From: CAYSPG01 sp964432885
GTDB taxonomy: Bacteria; Bacteroidota; Bacteroidia; AKYH767-A; OLB10
Direction of reading: 5' to 3'
Length of the DNA: 64,000 nucleotides
NCBI GenBank assembly: GCA_964432885.1
Contig: CAYSPG010000014.1
Span: 20,019 to 84,018 of the forward strand
Positions 40,265-49,711 of this stretch are shown here, one piece after another. Positions within the stretch are counted from its first letter, which is position 1. Every line of letters starts with the position of its first letter. The translations under genes were made by a program, and so were the position numbers. A model generated the notes under the pieces. The model made no database searches and had not been told where the DNA came from. It saw nothing but the letters and a program-made list of their open reading frames with translations.

Positions 40265-41971
40265 TTAATGATTGCGTTTATCTTTTCCTTTAATATGTAT
40301 GCCGTTATCATCAATTTTAATTTTCACATCCTTGGCGTGAACATCATTGGTATCAATACCCGAAATATTAATTCCGCTTTTATCAATGCTTATGCTAACA
40401 TCCTTGTCCTCATCACTGTCGTAATGAATGTTGGCATCATCATCTTTTGAAAAATCGTGATCAATACATTTCAACCCTTCATTGGTCATTTGCCAATAAT
40501 GCCCCCCCATATGATGATCCCAGGTATTGGTAACATTTTCAATGTCAAAAATTATTTCTTCTATGCTTTCATCAAAATATACGGTTTTACCAACAGGAAC
40601 TTTTAAAATCATCTTTACTTCCTGGTCGCGAAATTTTACACCTTTAGGTAAAGGAAAACGGTCGCTGAACATAAGCACCGAGTCGTTTTGCTCAACCGAA
40701 TAATTTATTTTTTGCGCGTTATCAATCGCTTCGCGCTCATTAATTCCTCTTGCCGATGTAATTTGAACAAGTTCAAATTCGGATCCTGCCGATTTCTCAA
40801 TTGCAAACCGTACATCATTTTGATTAAACATAAAATCTTCGCCTGTGGTAACGCTCATATTACCACTTGCAAAACCAATATGAATACTATTGTCTTCGTC
40901 ATCATATTTTGCATTGTCTAACAATTTTACATATATGGTATCTGCAGAAACATTGGTTAAGGGTACGGTAGTTCTTAATTTTCCTTCTTTGGCAAAATTG
41001 CGTGCCACATTAAATGAGGTAAAAAATGCCATAATAATACCAAGAACAAACAAGCAGGCTGCTGTTACATTAAACGGACGGCTTGAGTGATTCAACTTAA
41101 ATATCCATTTAATAAACGAATATAAAATCCAAATAACAGGCACGCCTACTAAGAATATTAGCGATGTCATTGCCCAAAACTGTTGACCTTGAGACAGGAA
41201 ATGGTCGGAAATAAACAATGGAATGGTGATACCGCCAACCCCAAGCACTGCCATTAAGGCCATTGCAAGTGAGAAAATAATTACCAAACCAATGAATCCG
41301 AAGAACGCGGCAATGATGTAAAAGAAAAATTTGAATATTGCTTTTATTACATCGCCAAGCCCGTCAAAAAAACGTGAAATAAACGAAGGGTCTTTTTTAA
41401 CCAAAGGCGATTCTGATTCCTTTTTAATAGATGAAACATTGACCGCCTCGCCACGCATTTCAAGTTTTTGAGCTGGTGTAATTGCCTTTGGTACCACCAC
41501 AGCAAGTATGATGTACACCAGTAAACCGCCACCGCCAAAAAAGAATACCAACACAAAAATAATTCGCAACCACACAGGGTCAATTCCTAAACGATGCCCA
41601 ATACCAGAACATACACCTGCAAGCACCCTGTCATCCGGATCACGGTAAAGTCTTCTTTTAAGAGGATGTATGTTTTCAAATGCAGCCTCTTCTTCACCTG
41701 CCCCGTTGGTTCCGCCCAAATCTTCGGGTTTTCCCATAATGCCCATTGCGTTGGTAACGTCATCCATTTCAATAACCTGGCGCATAGTACCAAGTCGTTG
41801 TTGAAATATTTCGGCCATGCGGCTTTCTATATCCTGAATTATTTCATCGCGGCCATCACTTGTGGTAAATGAACTGCGTATAGCATTCAGGTAGTTTTTC
41901 AATTGTTCGTAAGCATGTTCCTCTATATGAAACACCATGCCACCAATGTTTACTGTTGTTGTCTTATTCAT
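40265..41971 (-). CDS. PspC domain membrane protein
   Basis: 568 residues. Residues 1-100 are a small helical domain (VNIGGMVFHIEEHAYEQLKN). Then comes the PspC domain (about 104-163: RRLYRDPDDRVLAGVCSGIG followed by a helix), then three to four further membrane helices, and a C-terminal beta-rich part resembling a DUF4097-type/putative-adhesin helix (residues about 330-560) ending in an Asp/Lys/Asn-rich repeat (VSISIDKSGINISGIDTND). PspC-type proteins act in membrane stress responses. The start codon overlaps the PadR stop (ATGA), so the two are translated together and PadR probably controls PspC. Confidence 0.92.
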   Translation of the reverse strand: MNKTTTVNIGGMVFHIEEHAYEQLKNYLNAIRSSFTTSDGRDEIIQDIESRMAEIFQQRLGTMRQVIEMDDVTNAMGIMGKPEDLGGTNGAGEEEAAFENIHPLKRRLYRDPDDRVLAGVCSGIGHRLGIDPVWLRIIFVLVFFFGGGGLLVYIILAVVVPKAITPAQKLEMRGEAVNVSSIKKESESPLVKKDPSFISRFFDGLGDVIKAIFKFFFYIIAAFFGFIGLVIIFSLAMALMAVLGVGGITIPLFISDHFLSQGQQFWAMTSLIFLVGVPVIWILYSFIKWIFKLNHSSRPFNVTAACLFVLGIIMAFFTSFNVARNFAKEGKLRTTVPLTNVSADTIYVKLLDNAKYDDEDNSIHIGFASGNMSVTTGEDFMFNQNDVRFAIEKSAGSEFELVQITSARGINEREAIDNAQKINYSVEQNDSVLMFSDRFPLPKGVKFRDQEVKMILKVPVGKTVYFDESIEEIIFDIENVTNTWDHHMGGHYWQMTNEGLKCIDHDFSKDDDANIHYDSDEDKDVSISIDKSGINISGIDTNDVHAKDVKIKIDDNGIHIKGKDKRNH

Positions 41972-42309
41972 TTTGTTTGAGAGTTTTGATAGGTTTGATT
42001 TACTTGTTCAACCAATTCATCCCATGTTTTTTTTAATTCTTTTAAAAATTCTTCTCCAAGCGGAGTTAGTTTGTAGTACTTGCGCGGAGGACCACTTGTG
42101 CTTTCTACCCAAGAGTAGCTAAGCAATCCACCGTTTTTGAGCCTTGTGAGCAAAGGATACAATGTTCCTTCAACCACCATAAGTTTGGCCTCTTTCATTT
42201 TTACAATTATATCGCTGGGGTAAACTTCGCCCTGGCTTATAATTGACAAAATGCAGAACTCCAAAACGCCCTTGCGCATTTGCGATTGTGTGTTTTCGAG
42301 ATTACCCAC
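41968..42309 (-). CDS. PadR family transcriptional regulator
   Basis: 113 residues from GTG 42309. A longer frame from ATG 42384 contains a TAnnTTTG promoter box within its first codons, so that start would lie upstream of the transcript; homology also begins near LENTQSQMRKGVLEFCILSI. The winged helix has KLMVVEGTLYPLLTRLKNGG and STSGPPRKYYKLTPLGEEFL, all PadR hallmarks. It should repress its own operon and pspC. A strong DNA-binding site is not identifiable, though the promoter is flanked by AT-rich direct sequence. PadR plus PspC is, as I recall, a common Bacteroidota pair. Confidence 0.93.
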   Translation of the reverse strand: MGNLENTQSQMRKGVLEFCILSIISQGEVYPSDIIVKMKEAKLMVVEGTLYPLLTRLKNGGLLSYSWVESTSGPPRKYYKLTPLGEEFLKELKKTWDELVEQVNQTYQNSQTK

Positions 42310-42369
42310 CTTGTTTTGTTTTAAATGATTTAACTTTTTTGTTATGTCCTTAATTGCAATTTGACAATG

Positions 42370-42377
42370 CAAAGATA
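42370..42377 (-). promoter_or_regulatory. TAnnTTTG -7 promoter box of the padR-pspC operon
   Basis: TATCTTTG on the minus strand. It overlaps codons of the longer PadR frame, which argues for the GTG start at 42309 with a leader of about 55 nt. Confidence 0.5.
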
Positions 42378-42560
42378 TATTCATAAAAAGGTATTATGCA
42401 ACACATAGTACTAAAATATTTCTTAACTCGCTGAAAATGTGTTAGAAAATTTTATTACCTAACCTTATTTTTCTTTATTAATTATAAAATAGGTAGCATT
42501 TTTTTTTTCTCTGCATTCTTTTTTTGGCTCAAAATAAATCCGTGTTGTTAATCTTATCAG

Positions 42561-42568
42561 TAGTTTTG
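42561..42568 (+). promoter_or_regulatory. TAnnTTTG -7 promoter box directly before msrB
   Basis: TAGTTTTG ends 5 nt before the ATG at 42574, giving a predicted leaderless msrB mRNA. Confidence 0.5.
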
Positions 42569-42573
42569 ACTCA

Positions 42574-43041
42574 ATGAAAAATAAAGAATTAAAAATAATG
42601 GGTGTTCTTGTGTTAAGTGTATTTACATCCTGCAGCCAAAACAATATGACAAAATACAATGAGCTAACCAAACAGGAAGAAAGAGTAATACTACATAAAG
42701 CAACCGATGCTCCATTTACAGGTGAGTATTACCAAAAGAAAGATGCAGGCTTATATATCTGCAGGCAATGTAACGCACCGTTGTATGAATCAAAAGATAA
42801 ATTTGATTCACACTGCGGCTGGCCAAGTTTTGATGACGAAATTAAAAATGCAGTAATAAGAGTTCAGGATGCCGATGGGCACCGTACAGAAATTATTTGT
42901 GCAAATTGCAAAGGACATTTAGGTCATGTTTTTTTAAACGAAGGATTTACAGATAAAGAAACACGCCATTGCGTAAATACAAGTTCAATACGATTTATTT
43001 CCTCTGACGCTATAAAGGATGCGCCTGCTGTGATTAAGTAG
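42574..43041 (+). CDS. msrB: Peptide-methionine (R)-S-oxide reductase MsrB, lipoprotein form
   Basis: 155 residues. The catalytic part has both zinc CxxC pairs (CRQC, CANC), HCGWPSFDDEI and the active-site Cys in RHCVNTSSIRF, which reduces Met-R-sulfoxide in proteins. The N-terminus (MGVLVLSVFTSCSQN) is a lipoprotein signal, so this form works at the envelope, not in the cytoplasm. It may protect periplasmic or surface proteins from oxidation. It is monocistronic with its promoter box right at the start codon, divergent from padR. Confidence 0.95.
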   Translation: MKNKELKIMGVLVLSVFTSCSQNNMTKYNELTKQEERVILHKATDAPFTGEYYQKKDAGLYICRQCNAPLYESKDKFDSHCGWPSFDDEIKNAVIRVQDADGHRTEIICANCKGHLGHVFLNEGFTDKETRHCVNTSSIRFISSDAIKDAPAVIK

Positions 43042-43283
43042 TTGTATTATTTTTAGTGCCTGTATTTTTTCAAGCTTTTTTTGACTAAAATTAAAAATCC
43101 GCTTACTATTTTTTTTTCTAAAACAGAAATATTGTTGAAAAATTTTATATCAGCAATGGCACAATTTGTGATTTAAATCAGGGGTAAATCGCTGCACACA
43201 TTTGCAGTTGCATTACAAAGTTCTTTGTCAATTAACGGAACAAAAAAAGATTCCGTCAATACTAACCCCTTATCACCAACCAA

Positions 43284-44870
43284 ATGAAGAAGCAAACCAC
43301 ATTAACCATTGCGTGTGCATTTTATTTTTTTAATGCAGACGCACAAAACAACTGCAGCAATCCTTTACAGGTTAACATTTGCCCCAGTGTATATCTTACC
43401 AATCAAACCAATGCAGGAATGGGTGATGATATTACAGGTGCATCATGCAACATTACCGGTGAAGATGTTTTGTACGAAGTAAATATTACCAATGGTGCCG
43501 ACAGGCTTTTTGTTTCAGTTAGAAATGCCACCGGGCCGTTTAAGATTTTTGCAGAAAATACCTGTGGGGCATGTGCATCGTTAGGAAGCATTTATACAAC
43601 AACAGGCAGTTGTAACCTAAACGTTTCACCAGCAAATTCATCAACTGTTTTTGTTTGGGTTGATGCGCCTACAACAATTACTTATGAAATTGCTTTTGGA
43701 AGCGACACAAATTATACCGTAATAAATGTTCCTAATACACAGGGTAATCTATCGCTGGACGGAAACACGTGTGGAATACCAGCATTTGACAGCACCAAAA
43801 CTTATTTTCAACTTTCAGTAAACGGGGTTTATCAAACCAAGCCTTTATTTTTTTGGCCTCTTAATGTACTCGACACCTTGTGCGTTACTACATTTTTTAA
43901 AAACACTACTGGTGTGGAAGGCATTAAAAAATTTGTATTTAATTTTCCACCTTCCGGTTATTTAAATCCATTAACTGCCGGAAGTGTACCCGGATTTTAC
44001 AATTCAGGAAACTGGATTGCAACACCTTCAAACGGAGGTTACACCTGGACACTTCAATTTAATGATGCTGCTGCAACCGGCAAAGGCGACTTTACAGGAA
44101 CTCCAAACACGTGCTTACGATATGAATTTTGCTTTACTGTAACTCCGCTATCAAACAATCCGTTGCTGACAAACACGCAAGTGCAAATTTCTTCTGATGG
44201 ATTTGGCGCAGGATATAATGGCTATATTCATCAGGGGTGTTGCCCATCGGTATGGCCAACATGCGCAACCAATTACAGCGGTGGCAATGCCATTGGCGGA
44301 ACTCACGGCTTTGGCTTTGGCTTTAATGACCCAGGCACATTACCAGTTGACCTCACATCATTTGAACTAAGCGCATTAAACCATAAAGTTTTAATTCACT
44401 GGACAACGGCTGCTGAAACAAACAATAGTCATTTTACCATTCAAAAATCAGCAAATGCAAATGACTGGATGGAGCTTACTCAAATAAAAAGTGCAGGCAA
44501 CGGCAACCTCATCCACACCTATGAATACACCGACAATTTTCCCATTAGCGGAACTTCATATTACAGACTTGTACAAACCGATTTTAATGGCAATTCAGAA
44601 ACATTTCGTGCTGAAAAAATTTACATGAAAACGTATCGCTATTCCATTTACCCAAATCCTGTTAGCGATAATTTAACTGTGCTATTTGATGAGGAACAAG
44701 AACCTAAAATTGCAATGTATAATTTAACCGGAAGCATTATGAAAGTACCTGTTACAATAGAGAATGATATTGCACGCATAGTAACAACCAATCTATCACC
44801 AGGAATTTACTATTTATCTATAGCGTTTAATGACTGCATAAACAAAGAAAAAATTATTGTTACAAGATAA
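43284..44870 (+). CDS. Secreted T9SS protein, beta-sandwich with sorting domain
   Basis: 528 residues. Signal peptide TLTIACAFYFFNADAQ. The N-terminal half has Cys-rich beta segments (QNNCSNPLQVNICPSVYLTN, FKIFAENTCGACASLGSI), the middle has LPVDLTSFELSALNHKVLIH with WTTAAETNNSHFTIQKSANA, a common Bacteroidota module before the sorting domain, and the end (YSIYPNPVSDNLTVLFDEEQ...ISIYLS) is the T9SS type A sorting domain. Two neighbouring genes share the same export route. Function unknown, perhaps adhesion. The upstream region 43042-43283 has a weak CACATTTG and AT-rich DNA only. Confidence 0.88.
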   Translation: MKKQTTLTIACAFYFFNADAQNNCSNPLQVNICPSVYLTNQTNAGMGDDITGASCNITGEDVLYEVNITNGADRLFVSVRNATGPFKIFAENTCGACASLGSIYTTTGSCNLNVSPANSSTVFVWVDAPTTITYEIAFGSDTNYTVINVPNTQGNLSLDGNTCGIPAFDSTKTYFQLSVNGVYQTKPLFFWPLNVLDTLCVTTFFKNTTGVEGIKKFVFNFPPSGYLNPLTAGSVPGFYNSGNWIATPSNGGYTWTLQFNDAAATGKGDFTGTPNTCLRYEFCFTVTPLSNNPLLTNTQVQISSDGFGAGYNGYIHQGCCPSVWPTCATNYSGGNAIGGTHGFGFGFNDPGTLPVDLTSFELSALNHKVLIHWTTAAETNNSHFTIQKSANANDWMELTQIKSAGNGNLIHTYEYTDNFPISGTSYYRLVQTDFNGNSETFRAEKIYMKTYRYSIYPNPVSDNLTVLFDEEQEPKIAMYNLTGSIMKVPVTIENDIARIVTTNLSPGIYYLSIAFNDCINKEKIIVTR

Positions 44871-44872
44871 AA

Positions 44873-46720
44873 TCAATCAGCAAAAACTACCTTGCACGTT
44901 TGCCTGCTGATACCATCATCAACCACTACATAATAAACACCTTCTGAAATTGTTTGTTGTGACAATTTTAATTCGTACGATGCGTAGTTATCTTTTTCAA
45001 ATTGGGCTACTCCGTTAAATTGGTAAACCGTTTGCCCTTGAGAGCTAACTAATTTTATTGAATAGTTTTTTTCGGGATACTTGATAAAATTTACTTCAAT
45101 GGCATTGCCTGATTTATGACAATAAAGATTGGCATCATTTGTAAGTATAGGAACACTGGTTTTTACAATAGTAAATGAATCGGAAATACTTCCGGTTGAA
45201 GAAAGATAAATTGCCTTTAGACTATCGGCATGCACATCAATGACCATTGAACAATTATGAATGGTATCGTTAAAAGCCATACACTGCAATGGAAATTCAG
45301 ATTGAGCCGTGCCAATATTTTGAGCTGAACTTCCGCATACGGCATACACGGTTCCTTTGTAAGGAGGGCGCTTTAGGATATTATTTGCATGTTTATTTAA
45401 AATCATGCTTTCGTTAAACGTTTCGCTTCGGCCTGTATGTCCTCTTATAAGATAACTGCGCTCATTACCATGAGCATGACCACTTAATACCAAATCAACA
45501 TTGTGTTTATCGAATAACGGAACCAAATTACTTCGCATATCAATACATTCAATCTCGTTATTGCTGTTATGCGAAATCATGGTATAAGGTGGGTGATGAA
45601 AATAAATTATCGTCCATCGCAATTCGTTTGCTTTTAAATCGGCATCAAGCCATTTGTACATGGCGCTTGATGCATCATTATAAGCACCGTATGAGTCAAG
45701 AGAAACAAAATGAATATTGCCATAATCATACGAATAGTATTTTTTATTTTTTGACGGAAAGCCTCCGGCCTCACCATTATCAGGTAACGTAAAAATCGAG
45801 AAATAAGGAAAATTAAATTCTCTGGTATCGGCACCAAGATATCCTGCATTGGCATAATCATGATTACCGGGAGATGGGTGCAATGGAATGTTTTTAAACT
45901 GCTGAGGATATTTATCAAAAATGTTGCTCTGGAATTCGGCATCGGTTCCATTTTCGTAGGCGTTATCGCCAAGCCACAGCCACAAGGCTGGATGGGTGTT
46001 ACCAGTATAGTTCATAAAAGCATCGCGAACTGCAACCTGTGCTACTGAACTTTTTCCCTGGTCGCCAGTTACCCAAAACCGGTAAGGTGCAATTTTATTT
46101 TTTACAGGCGCGGTTATAAAAAAATTTACTGAATCGCCTTGTATAGTTTCGGCTGATGTACCAACTGAATAAAAATATTGTGTATTTGAGTTTAGCCCTG
46201 TAAGCTTCACTACGTGTTCGGTAGTTTGCAAAGCACTATAAACAAAACTTTGCAGAGGAAACTGAGTTCCAAAAAAAACTTTACTATCAACCGGTGTATT
46301 GGTACGCCACCTTACCACAATGCTGTTTGGAGTAACAGCCTGCAAATATGGCCCTCTAAGCAACACCGTATCGGCAAGTGTGGTAAAAAAAACAGATGCC
46401 GAATACCCCGACACTACAGATTGTGACAAATCACAAATACTCTGCACCTGCACTTCATAGTCAGTATAAGGAATCAAGCCGGTTATGGTTTTGCCTGCAC
46501 CTAAAGCTTGTGCCCCAAACCATGTTTGGGTATTTACTTGTTTATACTTTATTTCATACAGCACTGCATTATTTACAGATTGCCATACAACGGTTGCATT
46601 GGTAAGCGTAATATTACTTACCGCTACCAAGTCGGGTACAGCGCAAAATTTTTTATTATCAAAAGCATAGGTATTGCTATTGCTTATTAACAGTAGCATT
46701 AAAAAAAATATTATTCGCAT
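44873..46720 (-). CDS. Purple-acid-phosphatase-like metallophosphoesterase, T9SS exported
   Basis: 615 residues. Signal peptide, fibronectin-III domain (about 28-112), PAP N-terminal domain (115-205: NSIVVRWRTNTPVDSKVFFG), then metallophosphoesterase motifs VTGDQG, WLGDNAYENG, SPGNHDYANAG, FHHPPY and LSGHAHGNERSY. All metal ligands for a binuclear centre are present, so it should cleave phosphate esters outside the cell. The C-terminal 80 residues are a T9SS sorting domain (GVYYVVVDDGISRQTCKVVF). It is convergent with the previous T9SS gene, 2 bp between stops. Confidence 0.9.
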   Translation of the reverse strand: MRIIFFLMLLLISNSNTYAFDNKKFCAVPDLVAVSNITLTNATVVWQSVNNAVLYEIKYKQVNTQTWFGAQALGAGKTITGLIPYTDYEVQVQSICDLSQSVVSGYSASVFFTTLADTVLLRGPYLQAVTPNSIVVRWRTNTPVDSKVFFGTQFPLQSFVYSALQTTEHVVKLTGLNSNTQYFYSVGTSAETIQGDSVNFFITAPVKNKIAPYRFWVTGDQGKSSVAQVAVRDAFMNYTGNTHPALWLWLGDNAYENGTDAEFQSNIFDKYPQQFKNIPLHPSPGNHDYANAGYLGADTREFNFPYFSIFTLPDNGEAGGFPSKNKKYYSYDYGNIHFVSLDSYGAYNDASSAMYKWLDADLKANELRWTIIYFHHPPYTMISHNSNNEIECIDMRSNLVPLFDKHNVDLVLSGHAHGNERSYLIRGHTGRSETFNESMILNKHANNILKRPPYKGTVYAVCGSSAQNIGTAQSEFPLQCMAFNDTIHNCSMVIDVHADSLKAIYLSSTGSISDSFTIVKTSVPILTNDANLYCHKSGNAIEVNFIKYPEKNYSIKLVSSQGQTVYQFNGVAQFEKDNYASYELKLSQQTISEGVYYVVVDDGISRQTCKVVFAD

Positions 46721-47047
46721 TTATAAAACAGGCTTATACAATAACTATAAGAATAATATAACAGAAATTAAAAACCTAAAGTTACAACAAAAAGTAATTG
46801 GAAAACACCCAACCAATAGTGTAAAATTAATAGATGTCAAAATAAATAATTCAAAATTATTCAATTGCATTATAATGCTTAAATTATGATGCCTTAATTG
46901 TTAGTAAATAGTCAGTATTTTTATTCACCTTCCATCTACCAATAAGCCTTAAAATAGTACCTTCGCAAGCAGATAAAAAAATAGAAAAAGCGCATTTTAC
47001 AACCTTTTTTCAAACACAAAATATTACACTAATAACACAACACTTTT
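46721..47047. other. AT-rich intergenic region upstream of gyrA
   Basis: This 327-bp gap separates two divergently transcribed genes. I see no convincing gene or repeat. A TACCTTCG at 46958-46965, one mismatch from TAnnTTTG, may be the -7 box of gyrA, giving a leader of about 75 nt. A 71-codon open frame (46674-46889) overlaps the phosphoesterase start and has no protein-like composition. Confidence 0.6.
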
Positions 47048-49672
47048 ATGGCAGAAGGAGAAAAAATAATTCGCATTAACATTGACGAGGAAATGAAAAC
47101 AGCCTACATTGACTATTCAATGTCGGTAATTGTATCCCGCGCACTGCCCGATGTACGCGATGGATTAAAGCCGGTTCACCGCAGGGTACTTTTCGGAATG
47201 CTTGAACTGGGGGTGCTTTCCAATCGTCCTTACAAAAAATCGGCACGTATTGTTGGTGAAGTATTAGGCAAATACCATCCGCATGGTGATACATCGGTGT
47301 ACGATACCATGGTGCGTATGGCACAGCCCTGGAGCTTGCGTTATCCGCTTGTTGACGGGCAGGGAAACTTTGGAAGCATGGATGGCGACAATCCTGCTGC
47401 CATGCGATATACTGAAGCTCGCCTCAAAAAAATTGCCGAAGAGATGCTTGCTGATATTGATAAAGACACGGTTGATTTTAGGTTAAACTTTGACGATACG
47501 TTACAGGAACCCACCGTATTGCCAGCCAAAATTCCAAATCTGCTGGTAAATGGTGCTGCCGGTATTGCAGTGGGCATGGCCACCAATATGCCTCCTCATA
47601 ACTTAAAAGAAGTGTGCGAAGCAGTAATTGCATATATAGATAAGCGCGACATCACCGTTGAAGAATTAACCAAATATGTAAAAGCTCCTGACTTTCCTAC
47701 AGGCGGAATCATTTATGGATACAGTGGTGTACGAGAAGCTTTTGAAACAGGACGAGGACGTGTGGTAATGCGTGCACGGGCAATAATAGAAAACGTAGAT
47801 AATGGTCGTGAAAGAATTGTGGTAACAGAAGTGCCTTTTCAGGTAAACAAGGCTAACATGATTAAACAAACTGCCGACCTTGTAAACGAGAAAAAAATTG
47901 AAGGCATCACTGAAATAAGAGATGAAAGCGACCGTGATGGTATGCGCATTGTATACGAAATTAAGCGCGATGCTATGGCCAATGTTGTGCTTAACAATTT
48001 ATACAAGCATACACAACTGCAATCGTCATTTAGTGTAAACAATATTGCTTTGGTTGGCGGCCGTCCAATGCTCCTTAACTTAAAAGACCTTATACATTAT
48101 TATGTTGAGCATAGACATGATGTATTGGTACGCAAAACAAAGTTTGAACTTGCTGAAGCCGAAAAGCGAGCTCACATACTTGAAGGACTACTTATTGCAC
48201 TTGATCATCTTGACGAAGTAATTGCACTTATCCGTGCAGCGCAAACACCTGACGAAGCCAAAACAGGATTGATAGAAAAATTTACATTGTCTGAAATTCA
48301 GGCAAAGGCCATTCTTGAAATGCGCCTGCAGCGCTTAACCGGACTTGAACGAGACAAAATAAAAGAAGAGTATGCCGACTTGATGAAACAGATTGATTAC
48401 TTTAAAAAAGTATTGGCTAACGAACCCTTACGCATGTTGCTGCTTAAGCATGAAACTGCCGACATGGGAGTAAAATATGGTGACGACCGCAGAACCGAAG
48501 TGGTATATGCTGCCGATGATATTTCGATGGAAGATATGATTGAAGATGAGGCAGTAGTAATTACCATTTCGCACATGGGATATATCAAACGTACTCCACT
48601 AAAAGAGTACCGAACACAAAACCGTGGCGGACGCGGCAGCATTGGCAGCAGCACACGTGACGAAGACTTTGTTGAGCACATATTTGTTGCCACCAACCAC
48701 AATTACATTTTGCTGTTTACCGAAAAAGGAAGATGTTTCTGGCTAAAAGCATATGAAATTCCAGAAGGAAACAAGCAATTTAAAGGCCGTGCTATGCAAA
48801 ACCTCATCAGCATTGAGCCTGATGATAAAGTGCGCGCATTTATAAATGTTAAAACACTTGAAGACGAAACATACATCAACAATAATTACATTGTAATGTG
48901 TACTCGTCAGGGCGTAATTAAAAAAACAACCCTTGAAGCATATTCTCGTGTTAGGCAAAATGGTATTAATGCCATTAACATTAACGATGGCGACCGCCTA
49001 ATAGAAGCAAAACTTACCAACGGCAGCAACGAAATTCTGCTGGCCGTAAAATCCGGACGTGCCATCCGTTTTAACGAATCTACGGTTCGATCTGTTGGTC
49101 GCAATTCAATTGGCGTTAGAGGTATAACCCTTGATGACGAAAAGGATGAAGTGATAGGTATGGTTTGCATTACTGATGCACAAAAAGAAACCATATTGGT
49201 GGTTAGCGAAAAGGGATTTGGTAAACGCAGCGATTTAGAAGATTACCGCGTAACCAACCGGGGAGGTAAAGGAGTAAAAACAATAAGCATTACAGATAAA
49301 ACCGGAAATTTAATTGCCATTAAATCAGTGGTTGAAACCGATGACCTCATGATTATTAACAAATCTGGCATCACTATTCGCATGGAAGTTAAAGACCTGC
49401 GCGTTATGGGACGTGCCACACAAGGCGTTAGGCTAATTCGGTTAGATGATGATGATAGCATTGCATCGGTAGCTAAAGTTGATATTCATGACGAGGAGGA
49501 GGATGCAGTATCAGACCAAAATTCTTATGTAAATCCTACATCCGATTTGCCTGTTGACACAACGCTTCAAACAGAAATTGAAAACAATGGTGGCGATGAA
49601 GATAACAGCACTAACGAAGGTATCGATTCTTCTGCCGACCCAAGCACACCTGATGATCCCGCCAATGCTTAA
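47048..49672 (+). CDS. gyrA: DNA gyrase subunit A
   Basis: 874 residues. GyrA breaks and rejoins DNA with GyrB to introduce negative supercoils. The breakage domain has the active Tyr 121 in MRYTEARLKKI and KYHPHGDTSVYDTMVRMAQP, with Thr at the position of E. coli Ser83 and Asp kept at the Asp87 position. The C-terminal domain has the six-blade pinwheel with the GyrA-box RGGRGSIGS (QRRGGKG variant). The last ~55 residues are acidic and low-complexity (DEEEDAVSD...STPDDPANA), a tail common in the phylum. The adjacent TPR gene follows after 39 bp. Confidence 0.98.
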   Translation: MAEGEKIIRINIDEEMKTAYIDYSMSVIVSRALPDVRDGLKPVHRRVLFGMLELGVLSNRPYKKSARIVGEVLGKYHPHGDTSVYDTMVRMAQPWSLRYPLVDGQGNFGSMDGDNPAAMRYTEARLKKIAEEMLADIDKDTVDFRLNFDDTLQEPTVLPAKIPNLLVNGAAGIAVGMATNMPPHNLKEVCEAVIAYIDKRDITVEELTKYVKAPDFPTGGIIYGYSGVREAFETGRGRVVMRARAIIENVDNGRERIVVTEVPFQVNKANMIKQTADLVNEKKIEGITEIRDESDRDGMRIVYEIKRDAMANVVLNNLYKHTQLQSSFSVNNIALVGGRPMLLNLKDLIHYYVEHRHDVLVRKTKFELAEAEKRAHILEGLLIALDHLDEVIALIRAAQTPDEAKTGLIEKFTLSEIQAKAILEMRLQRLTGLERDKIKEEYADLMKQIDYFKKVLANEPLRMLLLKHETADMGVKYGDDRRTEVVYAADDISMEDMIEDEAVVITISHMGYIKRTPLKEYRTQNRGGRGSIGSSTRDEDFVEHIFVATNHNYILLFTEKGRCFWLKAYEIPEGNKQFKGRAMQNLISIEPDDKVRAFINVKTLEDETYINNNYIVMCTRQGVIKKTTLEAYSRVRQNGINAININDGDRLIEAKLTNGSNEILLAVKSGRAIRFNESTVRSVGRNSIGVRGITLDDEKDEVIGMVCITDAQKETILVVSEKGFGKRSDLEDYRVTNRGGKGVKTISITDKTGNLIAIKSVVETDDLMIINKSGITIRMEVKDLRVMGRATQGVRLIRLDDDDSIASVAKVDIHDEEEDAVSDQNSYVNPTSDLPVDTTLQTEIENNGGDEDNSTNEGIDSSADPSTPDDPANA

Positions 49673-49711
49673 TCATAAATTTAAAAACCACATATTTAAA
49701 ACTAATTACAA

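Noticed and set aside
46674..46889. 71-residue open frame before gyrA
   Set aside because: Low-complexity AT-rich translation, overlaps the start of the phosphoesterase gene on the other strand.
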